Shown here in pieces: positions 1 to 6,800 of a stretch of 27,693 bases of DNA. Source of the DNA: a virus; IMG/VR virus record IMGVR_UViG_3300037175_000240, positions 1 through 27,693 of that record; one strand, written 5' to 3'. The notes under the pieces were generated by a model. That model saw nothing but the letters and a program-made list of their open reading frames with translations. It had not been told where the DNA came from and did no database searches. Positions within the stretch are counted from its first letter, which is position 1, and each line of letters begins with the position of its first letter. The position numbers were made by a program, and so were the translations under genes.

Positions 1-189
1 ACCCAGGAGGCGGGCAACCGCGAGCTGGCGCACCGGGCCAAGATGGCCGACAGGGACCGGGAGAGCGTGCTGTTCGTGGTGCCGCTCACCGAAAAGGACC
101 AGTACATCCTCGGCCTGCGCAAAACCGTCGACAGCCAGCAGGAGCAGCTGGACAAGCTGGCCACAGCCCTGGCCAAGCGGGGGGCGTGA
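1..189 (+). CDS. Hypothetical protein, 3' fragment
   Basis: An open frame enters from the left edge in frame 1 and ends with TGA at 187-189, giving 62 visible residues. The sequence is highly charged and helical in character; the last ~25 residues (from VDSQQEQLDKL to the stop) look like a short coiled coil. No domain is recognised. The stop codon overlaps the next start as TGATG, so this gene is probably co-translated with the following small genes. The real start and N-terminus are outside the window, so no function can be given. Confidence 0.6.
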   Translation, partial: TQEAGNRELAHRAKMADRDRESVLFVVPLTEKDQYILGLRKTVDSQQEQLDKLATALAKRGA

Positions 190-488
190 TGGCCACCAAG
201 ACCAGCTTGAGCGCTTACGACACCCCGGGCCCGCTGCTGGGCGACCCGCTGCCAGTGGAGGGCGAGGAGCCGCTGACGGCCGAGGAGCTGGCCCACTGCC
301 GCATCCAGGCCGACACCAACGCGCTGATGCAGCTGCACAAGGATGAGTCCAAGCTGTGGCGGGAGGCGTTCAACAACGTGACGGCCAACCTCAAGAAGGT
401 GCTGACCACGTTTGAGCAGAACCAGGCAACCCTGGGCATCCGGCTGGCCAGCCTGGAAAAGCGCCTGGCCAAGAGCAAGCGGCTGTGA
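189..488 (+). CDS. Small hypothetical coiled-coil protein
   Basis: The product is 99 residues. The ATG at 189 sits in a TGATG overlap with the preceding stop; a GTG three bases earlier (186) is in frame but less likely. The N-terminal ~30 residues are Pro/Gly/Glu-rich and probably flexible. From about residue 35 onward the chain is helical with heptad-like leucines (NLKKVLTTFEQNQ, RLASLEKRLAKSKRL) and a basic tail. It overlaps the next gene by 4 nt (GTGA). The size, acidic N-terminus and basic coiled-coil end fit an accessory phage protein that binds a partner, but no family is recognised. Confidence 0.6.
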   Translation: MATKTSLSAYDTPGPLLGDPLPVEGEEPLTAEELAHCRIQADTNALMQLHKDESKLWREAFNNVTANLKKVLTTFEQNQATLGIRLASLEKRLAKSKRL

Positions 489-688
489 GCAGGCGTAAAA
501 AGTCCATGCTGGACGAGATGAGAGAGCGCAACGCAGCCGCCTACCTGGCGTTGACGGCCAAGGGCCCAGCTCCAGCCTGGGCCAAGCAGGAAACCGCACA
601 GATTTTGAGCGAGCTTGCCCAAATAGACAAGGCGGTCACGACAGGGCGGCAGGCAGAAGCCGACCAGGAGGAACACAGTGCTAATTGA
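485..688 (+). CDS. Small hypothetical protein
   Basis: The product is 67 residues from a GTG at 485 that overlaps the previous stop by 4 nt. An in-frame ATG at 506 is an alternative that would remove the basic SRRKKS start. The body is one predicted amphipathic helix region (MLDEMRERNAAAYLALTA), a short Pro/Ala linker and a second helix (ETAQILSELAQIDKAV), ending in an acidic tail. No known domain is visible. Its 3' end overlaps the following HTH gene by 11 nt, and the AGGAGG at 667-672, inside this gene, is the ribosome binding site for that gene. Confidence 0.55.
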   Translation: MSRRKKSMLDEMRERNAAAYLALTAKGPAPAWAKQETAQILSELAQIDKAVTTGRQAEADQEEHSAN

Positions 689-869
689 CCGCGACACCCT
701 GGCCCGCACCCTGCGCCAGAACGGCTGCAGCCTGACCAAGACGGCCCACGACATGGGGGTGAGTCCCCAGCGGGTTTACGAGCTGTGCAAGCAGGTGGGC
801 ATCAAGATCACCAAGGAAGTGGAGTATGTGACACCCGAGGCCAAAACCCTCCTCAACGTGAAGGACTAA
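678..869 (+). CDS. Small Fis-like helix-turn-helix protein
   Basis: The product is 63 residues from a GTG at 678, preceded by a strong AGGAGG. Residues ~7-40 (LARTLRQNGCSLTKTAHDMG, then VSPQRVYELCKQVGI) match the Fis-type (HTH_8) pattern: helix, 'G-x-S/N-x-x-x-A-A-x-x-L/M-G-[VI]-S', recognition helix, then x-x-G-I. The protein is little more than the DNA-binding motif. Possible roles are a small phage transcription factor or a DNA-binding accessory subunit of packaging, given its position upstream of the terminase genes. The HTH assignment is well supported by pattern; the function is inference. Confidence 0.65.
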   Translation: MLIDRDTLARTLRQNGCSLTKTAHDMGVSPQRVYELCKQVGIKITKEVEYVTPEAKTLLNVKD

Positions 870-870
870 A

Positions 871-1392
871 ATGCTCACGTTCACCGTGGCCTGTCTGGCC
901 CTGCTGCTCACGCTCATCAACCTGCTGCGCTCGGCCCGCTGGTCCCGGGCACGCCAACGCGCCGAGGAGATGGAAAAAGCCTTCAAGGCCGAGCGTTACG
1001 CCAAGCTGAGGGATGCCATCAACAGCGGAGCCATCCGGCCCGGCCGGATGCAGGACGACCTGCTGCAGGAGCTGGCCGAGTTCAAGCCAGAGGGCCCGGC
1101 CAAGCACCAGGACACAATGGACGCCATGGCCCTGGCCCACCTGGAGGGCCTGCCACCTAAATTGGGCGCCATGCAGATGGAACACCAAAAAGACGTGCTT
1201 ACCACCATCATCCAGCGCACAGGCTGCAGCTTGGCCGAGGCCGCCGCAGCCCTTCGCCAGGCCAACCACGACCTGGAGCACGCGGTGCGCCTGGCCAGGA
1301 ACACACCCAGCCAGCACGCCCCGGGCTGCCCCCGGAGGCAGTGGGACCGTAAGCCGGAACACAAATGCACCTGTGGGAGAGGGCAGCGATGA
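871..1392 (+). CDS. Membrane-anchored protein with UBA/NAC-like module
   Basis: The product is 173 residues, with ATG one base after the previous stop. Residues 2-20 are a hydrophobic segment (LTFTVACLALLLTLINLL) followed by Arg-rich residues, which suggests an N-in/C-in signal anchor or an uncleaved membrane helix. Residues 22-75 are charged and helical. Residues 107-143 (DVLTTIIQRTGCSLAEAAAA, then LRQANHDLEHAVRLA) fit the three-helix UBA/TS-N/NAC pattern 'hxxhhxxTGxSxxxAxxALxxxxxDhxxAhxxh'. The C-terminal tail has C153, H165, C166 and C168, a possible metal site. The stop overlaps the next ATG (ATGA). No known phage function is recognised; a lysis or host-takeover role cannot be excluded. 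Confidence 0.6.
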   Translation: MLTFTVACLALLLTLINLLRSARWSRARQRAEEMEKAFKAERYAKLRDAINSGAIRPGRMQDDLLQELAEFKPEGPAKHQDTMDAMALAHLEGLPPKLGAMQMEHQKDVLTTIIQRTGCSLAEAAAALRQANHDLEHAVRLARNTPSQHAPGCPRRQWDRKPEHKCTCGRGQR

Positions 1393-1748
1393 CGGACTTC
1401 CAACAGAGCTACAGCCTGGCCGAAATGCTGGTGAGGATGGCCTGGGGAGCGCTCTTTGGGGCCTGGGTCGTTATGGCCTGGCAGGCCTGGGCCAAGCGCC
1501 GGGCCACCAAGCTGCCACCGCACCCGGATGAGCAGGCGGATCGGGCTAGGCGTCAGGAGAAGGTGCTGGCGTCGAGAAGGATGGAGGTTCTGCAGGGCGG
1601 CGTCATCCACGGACCCAAAGGAGCCGGACCGGCGCCGAAGACCCTGGAGATCAGCACGGGAGGTTACAGGCCCGGACCACGGCGCGGGCTACATGATAAC
1701 GGCCCGCCCATGACGCCGGTCCGCCAACACGGCAAACGTAAGGCATGA
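1389..1748 (+). CDS. Single-pass membrane protein, hypothetical
   Basis: The product is 119 residues. I chose ATG 1389 because it forms an ATGA overlap with the preceding stop; an ATG 24 nt upstream (1365) lies deep in the previous gene. Residues ~12-34 (AEMLVRMAWGALFGAWVVMA, then WQAWA) form a transmembrane helix, followed by the basic KRR, so the remainder is probably cytoplasmic. The C-terminal half is Pro/Gly/Arg-rich and likely disordered. It is adjacent to another membrane protein gene, so the two products may work together at the membrane (holin- or spanin-like roles are possible), but there is no family match. Confidence 0.55.
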   Translation: MTDFQQSYSLAEMLVRMAWGALFGAWVVMAWQAWAKRRATKLPPHPDEQADRARRQEKVLASRRMEVLQGGVIHGPKGAGPAPKTLEISTGGYRPGPRRGLHDNGPPMTPVRQHGKRKA

Positions 1749-1942
1749 AGCCCAGGGCCAGCTGGTGGCAGGACCAGCCCCTTCCCATGCCGCCCATGGT
1801 CTTCGAACAGGACGACCATGGCCCGAGGAACCCGATAGGCTTTGACCGCCCCCCAGCCACGAAGATCCAGGTCGTGAAGGCGGTCCCTGAGGCGGAGCTG
1901 CGGGCCTACGCGCAAGCGATCAAGGACAGATTAGGGCTCTGA
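1745..1942 (+). CDS. Small hypothetical protein
   Basis: The product is 65 residues, and its ATG forms an ATGA overlap with the previous stop. The N-terminal half is Pro/Trp-rich (SWWQDQPLPMPPMV), and the C-terminal ~25 residues (VVKAVPEAELRAYAQAIKDR) are a single amphipathic helix. No domain is recognised. It ends the visible run of overlapping small genes before a ~350-nt stretch that holds only a possible tiny basic ORF, a hairpin and the TerS ribosome binding site. Confidence 0.5.
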   Translation: MKPRASWWQDQPLPMPPMVFEQDDHGPRNPIGFDRPPATKIQVVKAVPEAELRAYAQAIKDRLGL

Positions 1943-2062
1943 GCCCACCATCTTGGCCGCCATCCACCCCCCCTCCCGGATGGCGTCCAGGGCCTGGCCC
2001 CGGGGAACTTCTGGACACCAACCCAAACGCTGGCCAACAGAGCTGCTGCTTTAAGGGAGAGC

Positions 2063-2218
2063 GTGGCCAAGGACATGGAGGCAGCTTTCAACCTGGATGC
2101 CGGGCGCATTAAAGAGAGCGAACGCTGGCCTGGTTTGAGGGCCAAAAGCAAGCAAAAGTGGCCCCGCAGGGCCCCGGCCAAGGCCAAAAAGGCCAAAAAA
2201 CACCGCCGCAAAGCCTGA
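2063..2218 (+). CDS. Possible tiny Lys/Arg-rich protein
   Basis: A frame open from 1943 ends with TGA at 2216-2218. The only plausible bacterial start with a purine-rich leader (aagggaga) is GTG 2063, giving 51 residues: a short helical start (VAKDMEAAFNLDAGRIKESE) and a very basic tail with Lys-Ala repeats (KAKKAKKHRRKA). The tail resembles nucleic-acid-binding ends such as histone H1-like tails. The reading frame continues upstream without a good start codon, so either a non-standard start is used or the 5' part is untranslated. Low confidence. Confidence 0.35.
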   Translation: MAKDMEAAFNLDAGRIKESERWPGLRAKSKQKWPRRAPAKAKKAKKHRRKA

Positions 2219-2234
2219 AAATACTAGAATCCTA

Positions 2235-2254
2235 CGGGCCCCTCAAAAGGCCCG
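2235..2254 (+). terminator. Weak hairpin upstream of terS
   Basis: CGGGCC (2235-2240) and GGCCCG (2249-2254) form a perfect 6-bp stem with an 8-nt loop. The following sequence (cagctttgtcg) has no proper T-run, so termination would be weak. It lies between the small-gene cluster and the packaging genes and may be an attenuator or an mRNA end. Confidence 0.35.
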
Positions 2255-2294
2255 CAGCTTTGTCGTTCCTGTCCAATTGCATAGAGGTAAAGCC

Positions 2295-2852
2295 ATGGGA
2301 AGGGAACAAACCCCCGCATTAGACCCCGCACTTGCGCGGGCCGAGAAAAAAGAGGCCAAGCGGCTGCACGCGGCCAAGGTGCTGGACATCACCAACCCGG
2401 AGATTTCGGCCAGGCTGGAGGTGGCGGCCATGGCCCTGGGCCAGGGTAAGAACGCCTGGCGGGCCCTGCAGGAGATGGACATACCGCTGCCCAACGGAGG
2501 CACGGCCAAAAGGCTGAGCCCCAGCCAGGCCGCGGTTTACGTCAAGCGGGCCAAGCTGGACCTGCTGACGGCCATGGCCAAGCCCAGGGCCGAGATGCTG
2601 GCCGAGTGCCTGGGCTACCTGCAGGAGGCCCTGCGCATGGCCGCCAAGAGCGGCAAGGCCAGCGAGCTGGTGGAGGTGGTGGACTACCAGAACCTGGTGC
2701 TGGGCCTGCCCAATCGTTCCACGGCCGCCCGCACCATCCACCTGCCCGTAGGGCCGCCACCCAAGACCAACGTGGGCGAGCTGAGCGATGACCAGCTGGC
2801 GGCAGTGATCCTGGCTGACCGCTCCACCAAAGCCGCGGCAGAAGATGCCTGA
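2295..2852 (+). CDS. terS: Putative terminase small subunit (TerS)
   Basis: The product is 185 residues. ATG 2295 is chosen because AGAGGT lies 7 nt upstream; an in-frame TTG at 2277 precedes the ribosome binding site. TerS recognises phage DNA and stimulates the TerL motor. The N-terminal ~30 residues are basic. Residues ~35-100 contain helices that fit a DNA-binding region (EISARLEVAAMALGQGKNAW, then a segment ending in SQAAVYVKRAKLDL), followed by a long helix (MLAECLGYLQEALRMA) suited to oligomerisation. The tail GELSDDQLAAVI resembles the common C-terminal motif of phage TerS proteins. The gene overlaps terL by 8 nt. The assignment rests mainly on position, size and composition, not on a strong motif. 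Confidence 0.65.
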   Translation: MGREQTPALDPALARAEKKEAKRLHAAKVLDITNPEISARLEVAAMALGQGKNAWRALQEMDIPLPNGGTAKRLSPSQAAVYVKRAKLDLLTAMAKPRAEMLAECLGYLQEALRMAAKSGKASELVEVVDYQNLVLGLPNRSTAARTIHLPVGPPPKTNVGELSDDQLAAVILADRSTKAAAEDA

Positions 2853-5304
2853 GCTGGTGACGGCAGGGATGGCGGCCGAACGGCTACTTGCCCGGCGCCA
2901 GGCGCGCGAGCACTTCCTGCCCTTTATCCAATTCACCAAACCCAACTATCAAGCCAACTGGCACCATGTACTGGCCGCCCGGGCGCTGGAGCGCTTTGAG
3001 CAGGCGGTGCGGGACCGCAAGAGCCCGCGCATGATCCTGCGGATGCCGCCCCGCGGTGGCAAGTCCGAGCAGGTGAGCCGCCGCTTCCCCGGCTGGGTGC
3101 TGGGCCGCAACCCGGAGTGGCAGCTCATCGGCACCAGCTATAATGACAAAATAGCTGCCGACATGGGCTCGGACGCCCGCACCATCATCGAGAGCCCGGA
3201 GTACCAGGAGCTTTTCGACACCCGCATCCGTTCCGACAGCTCAGCCAAGGACAACTGGCGCACGGAGCAGGGCGGCATTTACGTGGCGGCGGGCGTGGGT
3301 GGCGGCATCACGGGCCGCGGCGCACATTGTTTTCCAGCAGGGACGCAAGTCCTGACCGAGCAAGGTTGCATCCCTATCGAAAACTTGAATAATGGTGCCA
3401 CGTCCTGTAAAGTTATGACCTATGAAGAATCCACAGGAAAAACCCAGTTCAAAACAGTCCAAGCTTTCACCCGCCGTCAGGCAGTTGGGCTATACCGGAT
3501 CACCTCTGCCGCTGGCCGAGTGGTCACGGCTACGGGCGACCATCCTATCTGGACAGACCGTGGATATGTCCGAGCGGATTCACTTGCCCCCGGCGATCGT
3601 TTGTTGTGCACGGTGCAAAGCCAAAGTGGTGCGGATGGCGTTCGATGTGAGCAAGCACCTGCGAAGAAAGCTCGGGGATTTTTACTGCTCCAATGCGTGC
3701 TGGGCTGTGGCGCAAAACTTGAAAAAGTATGGCGTGAAAAAGTGCATTCATTGTGGGAGTCCTACGCCCACGGACCGGTGGTATGGAACCGCAAAAAAAA
3801 CATATTGTTCCAGGGAGTGTCTGGAAAATATCAGGCTGGAATTCAAAGCGAAACGCCGGGCGGCGTGGCCGACTATGACGTGTCAGGAGTGCGGATTGAC
3901 CAAGCAGGCCCCCCCAGGGAACAAGCTTCAATTCTGCGGGATGGACTGCAAGAACAGAGCGCACGCCCAAAAAATGACGGGCCGCGCGAATCCCGGATAC
4001 ATTCACGGCCTGTCCCCGTTGCGGACTCAACAGCATGCGGCCCCGGCATTCAGAACGGTGAAACCTCAAATCATCGAACGGGATGGGCACGCCTGCGCGA
4101 TATGTTCCAAAGGCGGGAACCTGCATGTTCACCACTTGGGACTCGACCCAAGAGACAACCGTTGGCAAAACCTGATAACGCTCTGCCCGTCATGCCACTT
4201 CACGCTTCACGGACACCAGAGGGCCAAGAGCCCCTTGAGACAGATTACGTTTCAAGCGTTGACCGCATTGCTGACACAGAAGGCGGGACCACGGTCTACG
4301 ACCTCCAGGTAGAAGGAAATCACAACTTTTTTGCCGATGGCTTTCTGGTCCACAACTGCCTCACCATTGACGACCCGTACAAGGATGCAGCGGACGCCTG
4401 GAGCGCCAACACCCGCAAGCGCATTTGGGACTGGCTAACCACCACGGCCCTCACCCGGCTGATGCCAGGCGGTGGCGTACTCATCTTGCTGACCAGCTGG
4501 CACGATGACGGCTTGGACAACAAGCTCATCCGCACCGCCAAGGAAACGGGTGAGGTGTGGGAGGTGATCGACATTCCTGCCATCATGGAGGCGGGCTACT
4601 CCGGGCGGCACCCGGAGGACTTACGCGGGGCCGGGGAGAGCTTTTGGACCAGCGCCTGGCCAGTGGAGGAGCTGGAAAAGACCCGGCGCCGCATCGGCCC
4701 CAACGCCTGGAGCGCCTTGTACCAACAGCGGGCCATTCCAGATGGCGGCACGATCATTGAGCGCCCCTGGATCAAATTGTGGGAGCGCCAGCCCGAGGGC
4801 CTGCAGGAGCTGATCCTGAGCTGGGACTTGGCGTTCAAGGGTAATCAGGACAGCAGCCGGGTGGCGGGCCACCTGTGGGGGCGCCGGGGCGGGGACTTTT
4901 TCATGCTGGCCCGCGACACCAAGGTGCGCGAGTTCCGCGAAACCCTCAGCGACTTCCTGGCCATGGCCAACAAGTACCCCAGGGCCACGGTCAAGCTGGT
5001 GGAGGACAAGGCCAACGGCCCGGCCCTCCAGTCCATGCTGCAGCACAGCGTGCCCGGCCTCAAGATGGTGCCCGTGGAGAAGGACAAAGAGGGGCGGCTG
5101 CGCGCCGTCAGCCCGGTGTTCGCCAGCGGCAACGTCTACCTGCCCAACCCATCCATCCATCCGTGGGCCGCCGAGGTGATTGAGGAGCTTGTGCGTTTTC
5201 CCAATTCAGAATATAACGATGACACGGACGCCCTGAGCCAGGCCTTGGCTTATTGGATCGTCCCAGGCTACGGGCCGACCCGCTGGAGAAACTGGACGCT
5301 ATGA
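2845..5304 (+). CDS. terL: Terminase large subunit (TerL) precursor with intein
   Basis: The precursor is 819 residues; removing the intein (162-504) leaves a 476-residue TerL, normal for the family. TerL is the ATP-driven packaging motor and the nuclease that cuts concatemers at the portal. The Walker A-type loop is PPRGGKS at residues 68-74, and Walker B (LTIDDP) is at 506-511, with the intein splitting GRGAH from CLTIDD. The RNase H-like nuclease acids are D661 in SWDLAFKG, E720/D721 in VEDKANG, and D792, D793 and D795 in NDDTDA. The ATG at 2845 overlaps terS by 8 nt. Terminase activity requires intein splicing, since the insert separates Walker A from Walker B. The TGA overlaps the portal ATG (ATGA). 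Confidence 0.95.
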   Translation: MPELVTAGMAAERLLARRQAREHFLPFIQFTKPNYQANWHHVLAARALERFEQAVRDRKSPRMILRMPPRGGKSEQVSRRFPGWVLGRNPEWQLIGTSYNDKIAADMGSDARTIIESPEYQELFDTRIRSDSSAKDNWRTEQGGIYVAAGVGGGITGRGAHCFPAGTQVLTEQGCIPIENLNNGATSCKVMTYEESTGKTQFKTVQAFTRRQAVGLYRITSAAGRVVTATGDHPIWTDRGYVRADSLAPGDRLLCTVQSQSGADGVRCEQAPAKKARGFLLLQCVLGCGAKLEKVWREKVHSLWESYAHGPVVWNRKKNILFQGVSGKYQAGIQSETPGGVADYDVSGVRIDQAGPPREQASILRDGLQEQSARPKNDGPRESRIHSRPVPVADSTACGPGIQNGETSNHRTGWARLRDMFQRREPACSPLGTRPKRQPLAKPDNALPVMPLHASRTPEGQEPLETDYVSSVDRIADTEGGTTVYDLQVEGNHNFFADGFLVHNCLTIDDPYKDAADAWSANTRKRIWDWLTTTALTRLMPGGGVLILLTSWHDDGLDNKLIRTAKETGEVWEVIDIPAIMEAGYSGRHPEDLRGAGESFWTSAWPVEELEKTRRRIGPNAWSALYQQRAIPDGGTIIERPWIKLWERQPEGLQELILSWDLAFKGNQDSSRVAGHLWGRRGGDFFMLARDTKVREFRETLSDFLAMANKYPRATVKLVEDKANGPALQSMLQHSVPGLKMVPVEKDKEGRLRAVSPVFASGNVYLPNPSIHPWAAEVIEELVRFPNSEYNDDTDALSQALAYWIVPGYGPTRWRNWTL
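3328..4356 (+). other. Class 1 intein within TerL (343 residues)
   Basis: Splice junctions are visible in the TerL frame. The first residue is C162 in block A (CFPAGTQVLTEQG), block B has T230-G-D-H233 in TATGDHPIWTDRG, block F reads TVYDLQVEGNHNFF, and the end is FLVHN with H503 and N504 followed by C505 as the +1 nucleophile. All four class 1 catalytic positions are present, so protein splicing is expected. The N part (~95 residues) and C part (~40 residues) together have mini-intein size. The ~210 residues between them in this frame look like non-domain filler rich in Pro, Arg, Gly and Ser; the endonuclease occupies this DNA in another frame. Base composition is less GC-rich than the flanking terL sequence, consistent with horizontal acquisition. 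Confidence 0.93.
3566..4312 (+). CDS. HNH homing endonuclease nested in +1 frame of the intein
   Basis: The product is 248 residues from ATG 3566, in the +1 frame relative to terL and ending at TAG 4310-4312. The frame is open from an earlier ATG (3422), but that DNA encodes conserved intein block residues in the other frame, so the later start is preferred; GGACAG lies 9 nt upstream. Three tandem CxxC...CxxxC modules (C14/C17-C41/C45, C60/C63-C81/C85, C106/C109-C124/C128) are probably zinc-binding DNA-recognition modules. The HNH nuclease is at about residues 170-216: C177xxC180, H189-H190, N202 in NLITLC, and C207xxC210-H211 with H215. HNH homing enzymes nick or cut intein-less alleles to spread the element. 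The ends of the gene overlap blocks B and F, exactly where an in-frame endonuclease would sit. Confidence 0.88.
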   Translation: MSERIHLPPAIVCCARCKAKVVRMAFDVSKHLRRKLGDFYCSNACWAVAQNLKKYGVKKCIHCGSPTPTDRWYGTAKKTYCSRECLENIRLEFKAKRRAAWPTMTCQECGLTKQAPPGNKLQFCGMDCKNRAHAQKMTGRANPGYIHGLSPLRTQQHAAPAFRTVKPQIIERDGHACAICSKGGNLHVHHLGLDPRDNRWQNLITLCPSCHFTLHGHQRAKSPLRQITFQALTALLTQKAGPRSTTSR

Positions 5305-6800
5305 GCACACCAAAAAAGGACGTGGCCGGGCCCAAGCCCACGCGGCGCGATAAAGAGCTGGTGCGCGACCTGGCCGTGCTGGTGCAGGATGCGGCCGCGC
5401 GCCACCGCCAGAGTGCCGGGCTCAAGCCCATAGGCGACAGCCAGAGCCAGCGCCACGTGGCTGGGGCCAGCGTGACCCCGGTGAGCGTGCTGGACGGCTG
5501 GAAGAACGTGCTGACGGGCCTGGGCACGCGCGGGGACCGCACCATGCACAACCAGGTGGAGTGGGACCTGAGCCTGCAGGAACAGGAGGCAGAAGATTTG
5601 TACGCGGGCGACCTGAGCGCCAGGCGGGCCGTGGACCTGCTGCCCCACGAGGGCACGCGCGAGGGCATCCAGTGGGAGGACGAAAAAAAGAGCTTGTACC
5701 TGGCCGAGGAGCACAAGCGCCTCAACATCATGCCCATCACCAGGGACGCCAGCATCTTTGCTCGGCTCTACGGCGGCGGGGCTTGGCTGCTCATGGATGG
5801 CGTCACCCCGGTGGACCGCCTGCAGGAGCCCTGGCGCAAGGGCAGCCAAGTGCAGAGCGTGGTGGTGCTCACCCGATGGGAGCTGTGGGCCTACGCCACG
5901 GAACTGCAGCGCGACATCACCAAGCCTGGGTTCGGCCTGCCCGAGCGCTACCGCCTGTTCCCGCGCATGACCTTTGGGCAGACGGCCATCACCGTGCACT
6001 CCAGCCGGATCATTCGCTTTGACGGCCGCCTGCTGCCGCGCCTGGCCTTCATCAAAAACAACTTTTGGCACGACAGCATCCTCACCTCCATGCGCGAGTC
6101 CTTGGGCGACTACAAGATGAGCTTCAAGGCCGTGAGCAACGTGCTGCTGGACTTTCGGATGCTGGTGCACAAAATCGCTGGCCTGAGCGATGCGTTGACC
6201 GCGGGCAACGACCAGTACGTGAAGCAGCGCTTTGAGATCATGAACATGGCCCGCAGCGTGCTGGGCGCCTGGGTCATTGACGCCGAGGACGACAGCCAGT
6301 TCCACAGCGCCAGCCTGGCTGGCGTGGCCGAGCTGGCCGACCTGGTGAAAAAGCGGCTGCAGGCCGAGACGGACACGCCCCACACCGTTTTCTTCAACGA
6401 GGCGCCCGGAGGGGCCCGCAGCATGGGCAGCTCGGGCGACCACGAGGAGCGTAACTGGTACGACAGCGTGCACGCCTGGCAAATGAACTACATTGGCCCC
6501 AAGCTGGAGCAGCTGAACCAAATGCTGCTGGAGCAGCCGGGCGGCCCCGGTGGCCAAGCGGTGGACCACCCCTACGTTTGGAAATCCCTGTGGCAGCAGG
6601 ACGACAAGGAGGCGGCCGAAACCAACTACGCCAACGCCCAGGCTGATGACCTCAACCTGGCCAACGCCCTGCGCACGCCCGAGGCCATCCAGCAGGAGCG
6701 CTGGCCCAAAGAGGCCCGGGAGAAACCCGCCTCGGCCGACTTTGTGGAACCCGAGCCGGAGCCTGCACCCAATGCCCCCAAGCCAGCGCCCAAAGCGTAG
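5301..6800 (+). CDS. Phage portal protein, DUF1073 family
   Basis: The product is 499 residues. ATG 5301 forms an ATGA overlap with the terL stop, so the in-frame extension to 5253 is not needed. The portal is the dodecameric vertex ring through which DNA enters and leaves and onto which TerL docks. The sequence has the features of the DUF1073 (Pfam PF06381) portal group: a helical N-terminus, SARRAVDLLPHEGTREGI, the ASIFARLYGGGAWLLM segment, RIIRFDGRLLPR, and a long helical stem/crown region (KMSFKAVSNVLLDFRMLVHK). NEAPGGARSMGSSGDHEERN matches the conserved 'GL/MgsSgd.e..nyy' region of this family. The C-terminal ~40 residues are Pro/Ala/Glu-rich. Its 3' end overlaps the next gene by 29 nt. 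Confidence 0.9.
   Translation: MSTPKKDVAGPKPTRRDKELVRDLAVLVQDAAARHRQSAGLKPIGDSQSQRHVAGASVTPVSVLDGWKNVLTGLGTRGDRTMHNQVEWDLSLQEQEAEDLYAGDLSARRAVDLLPHEGTREGIQWEDEKKSLYLAEEHKRLNIMPITRDASIFARLYGGGAWLLMDGVTPVDRLQEPWRKGSQVQSVVVLTRWELWAYATELQRDITKPGFGLPERYRLFPRMTFGQTAITVHSSRIIRFDGRLLPRLAFIKNNFWHDSILTSMRESLGDYKMSFKAVSNVLLDFRMLVHKIAGLSDALTAGNDQYVKQRFEIMNMARSVLGAWVIDAEDDSQFHSASLAGVAELADLVKKRLQAETDTPHTVFFNEAPGGARSMGSSGDHEERNWYDSVHAWQMNYIGPKLEQLNQMLLEQPGGPGGQAVDHPYVWKSLWQQDDKEAAETNYANAQADDLNLANALRTPEAIQQERWPKEAREKPASADFVEPEPEPAPNAPKPAPKA

Noticed and set aside
3422-3565. Start of the HNH gene at ATG 3422
   Set aside because: This DNA encodes conserved intein N-terminal sequence in the other frame, and the +1 product there shows no Cys module. 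ATG 3566 begins just before the first zinc module.
3328-4356. Explanation of the intein/HNH overlap as a sequencing frameshift in an ordinary in-frame endonuclease
   Set aside because: A single or paired indel would leave stop codons in the frame not under selection. Here the TerL frame is uninterrupted through both splice blocks and the whole overlap, and the HNH frame is also intact. It remains the main alternative to test with reads.
5268-6569. 433-codon open frame on the - strand opposite the portal gene
   Set aside because: It is an antisense shadow of the portal; no domain, no ribosome binding site and an improbable amino-acid mix.
6550-6771. 5' extension of the Mu F-like gene into the portal gene
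   Set aside because: The extension translates to Pro/Arg/Thr-rich shadow sequence; a proper start exists at 6772.
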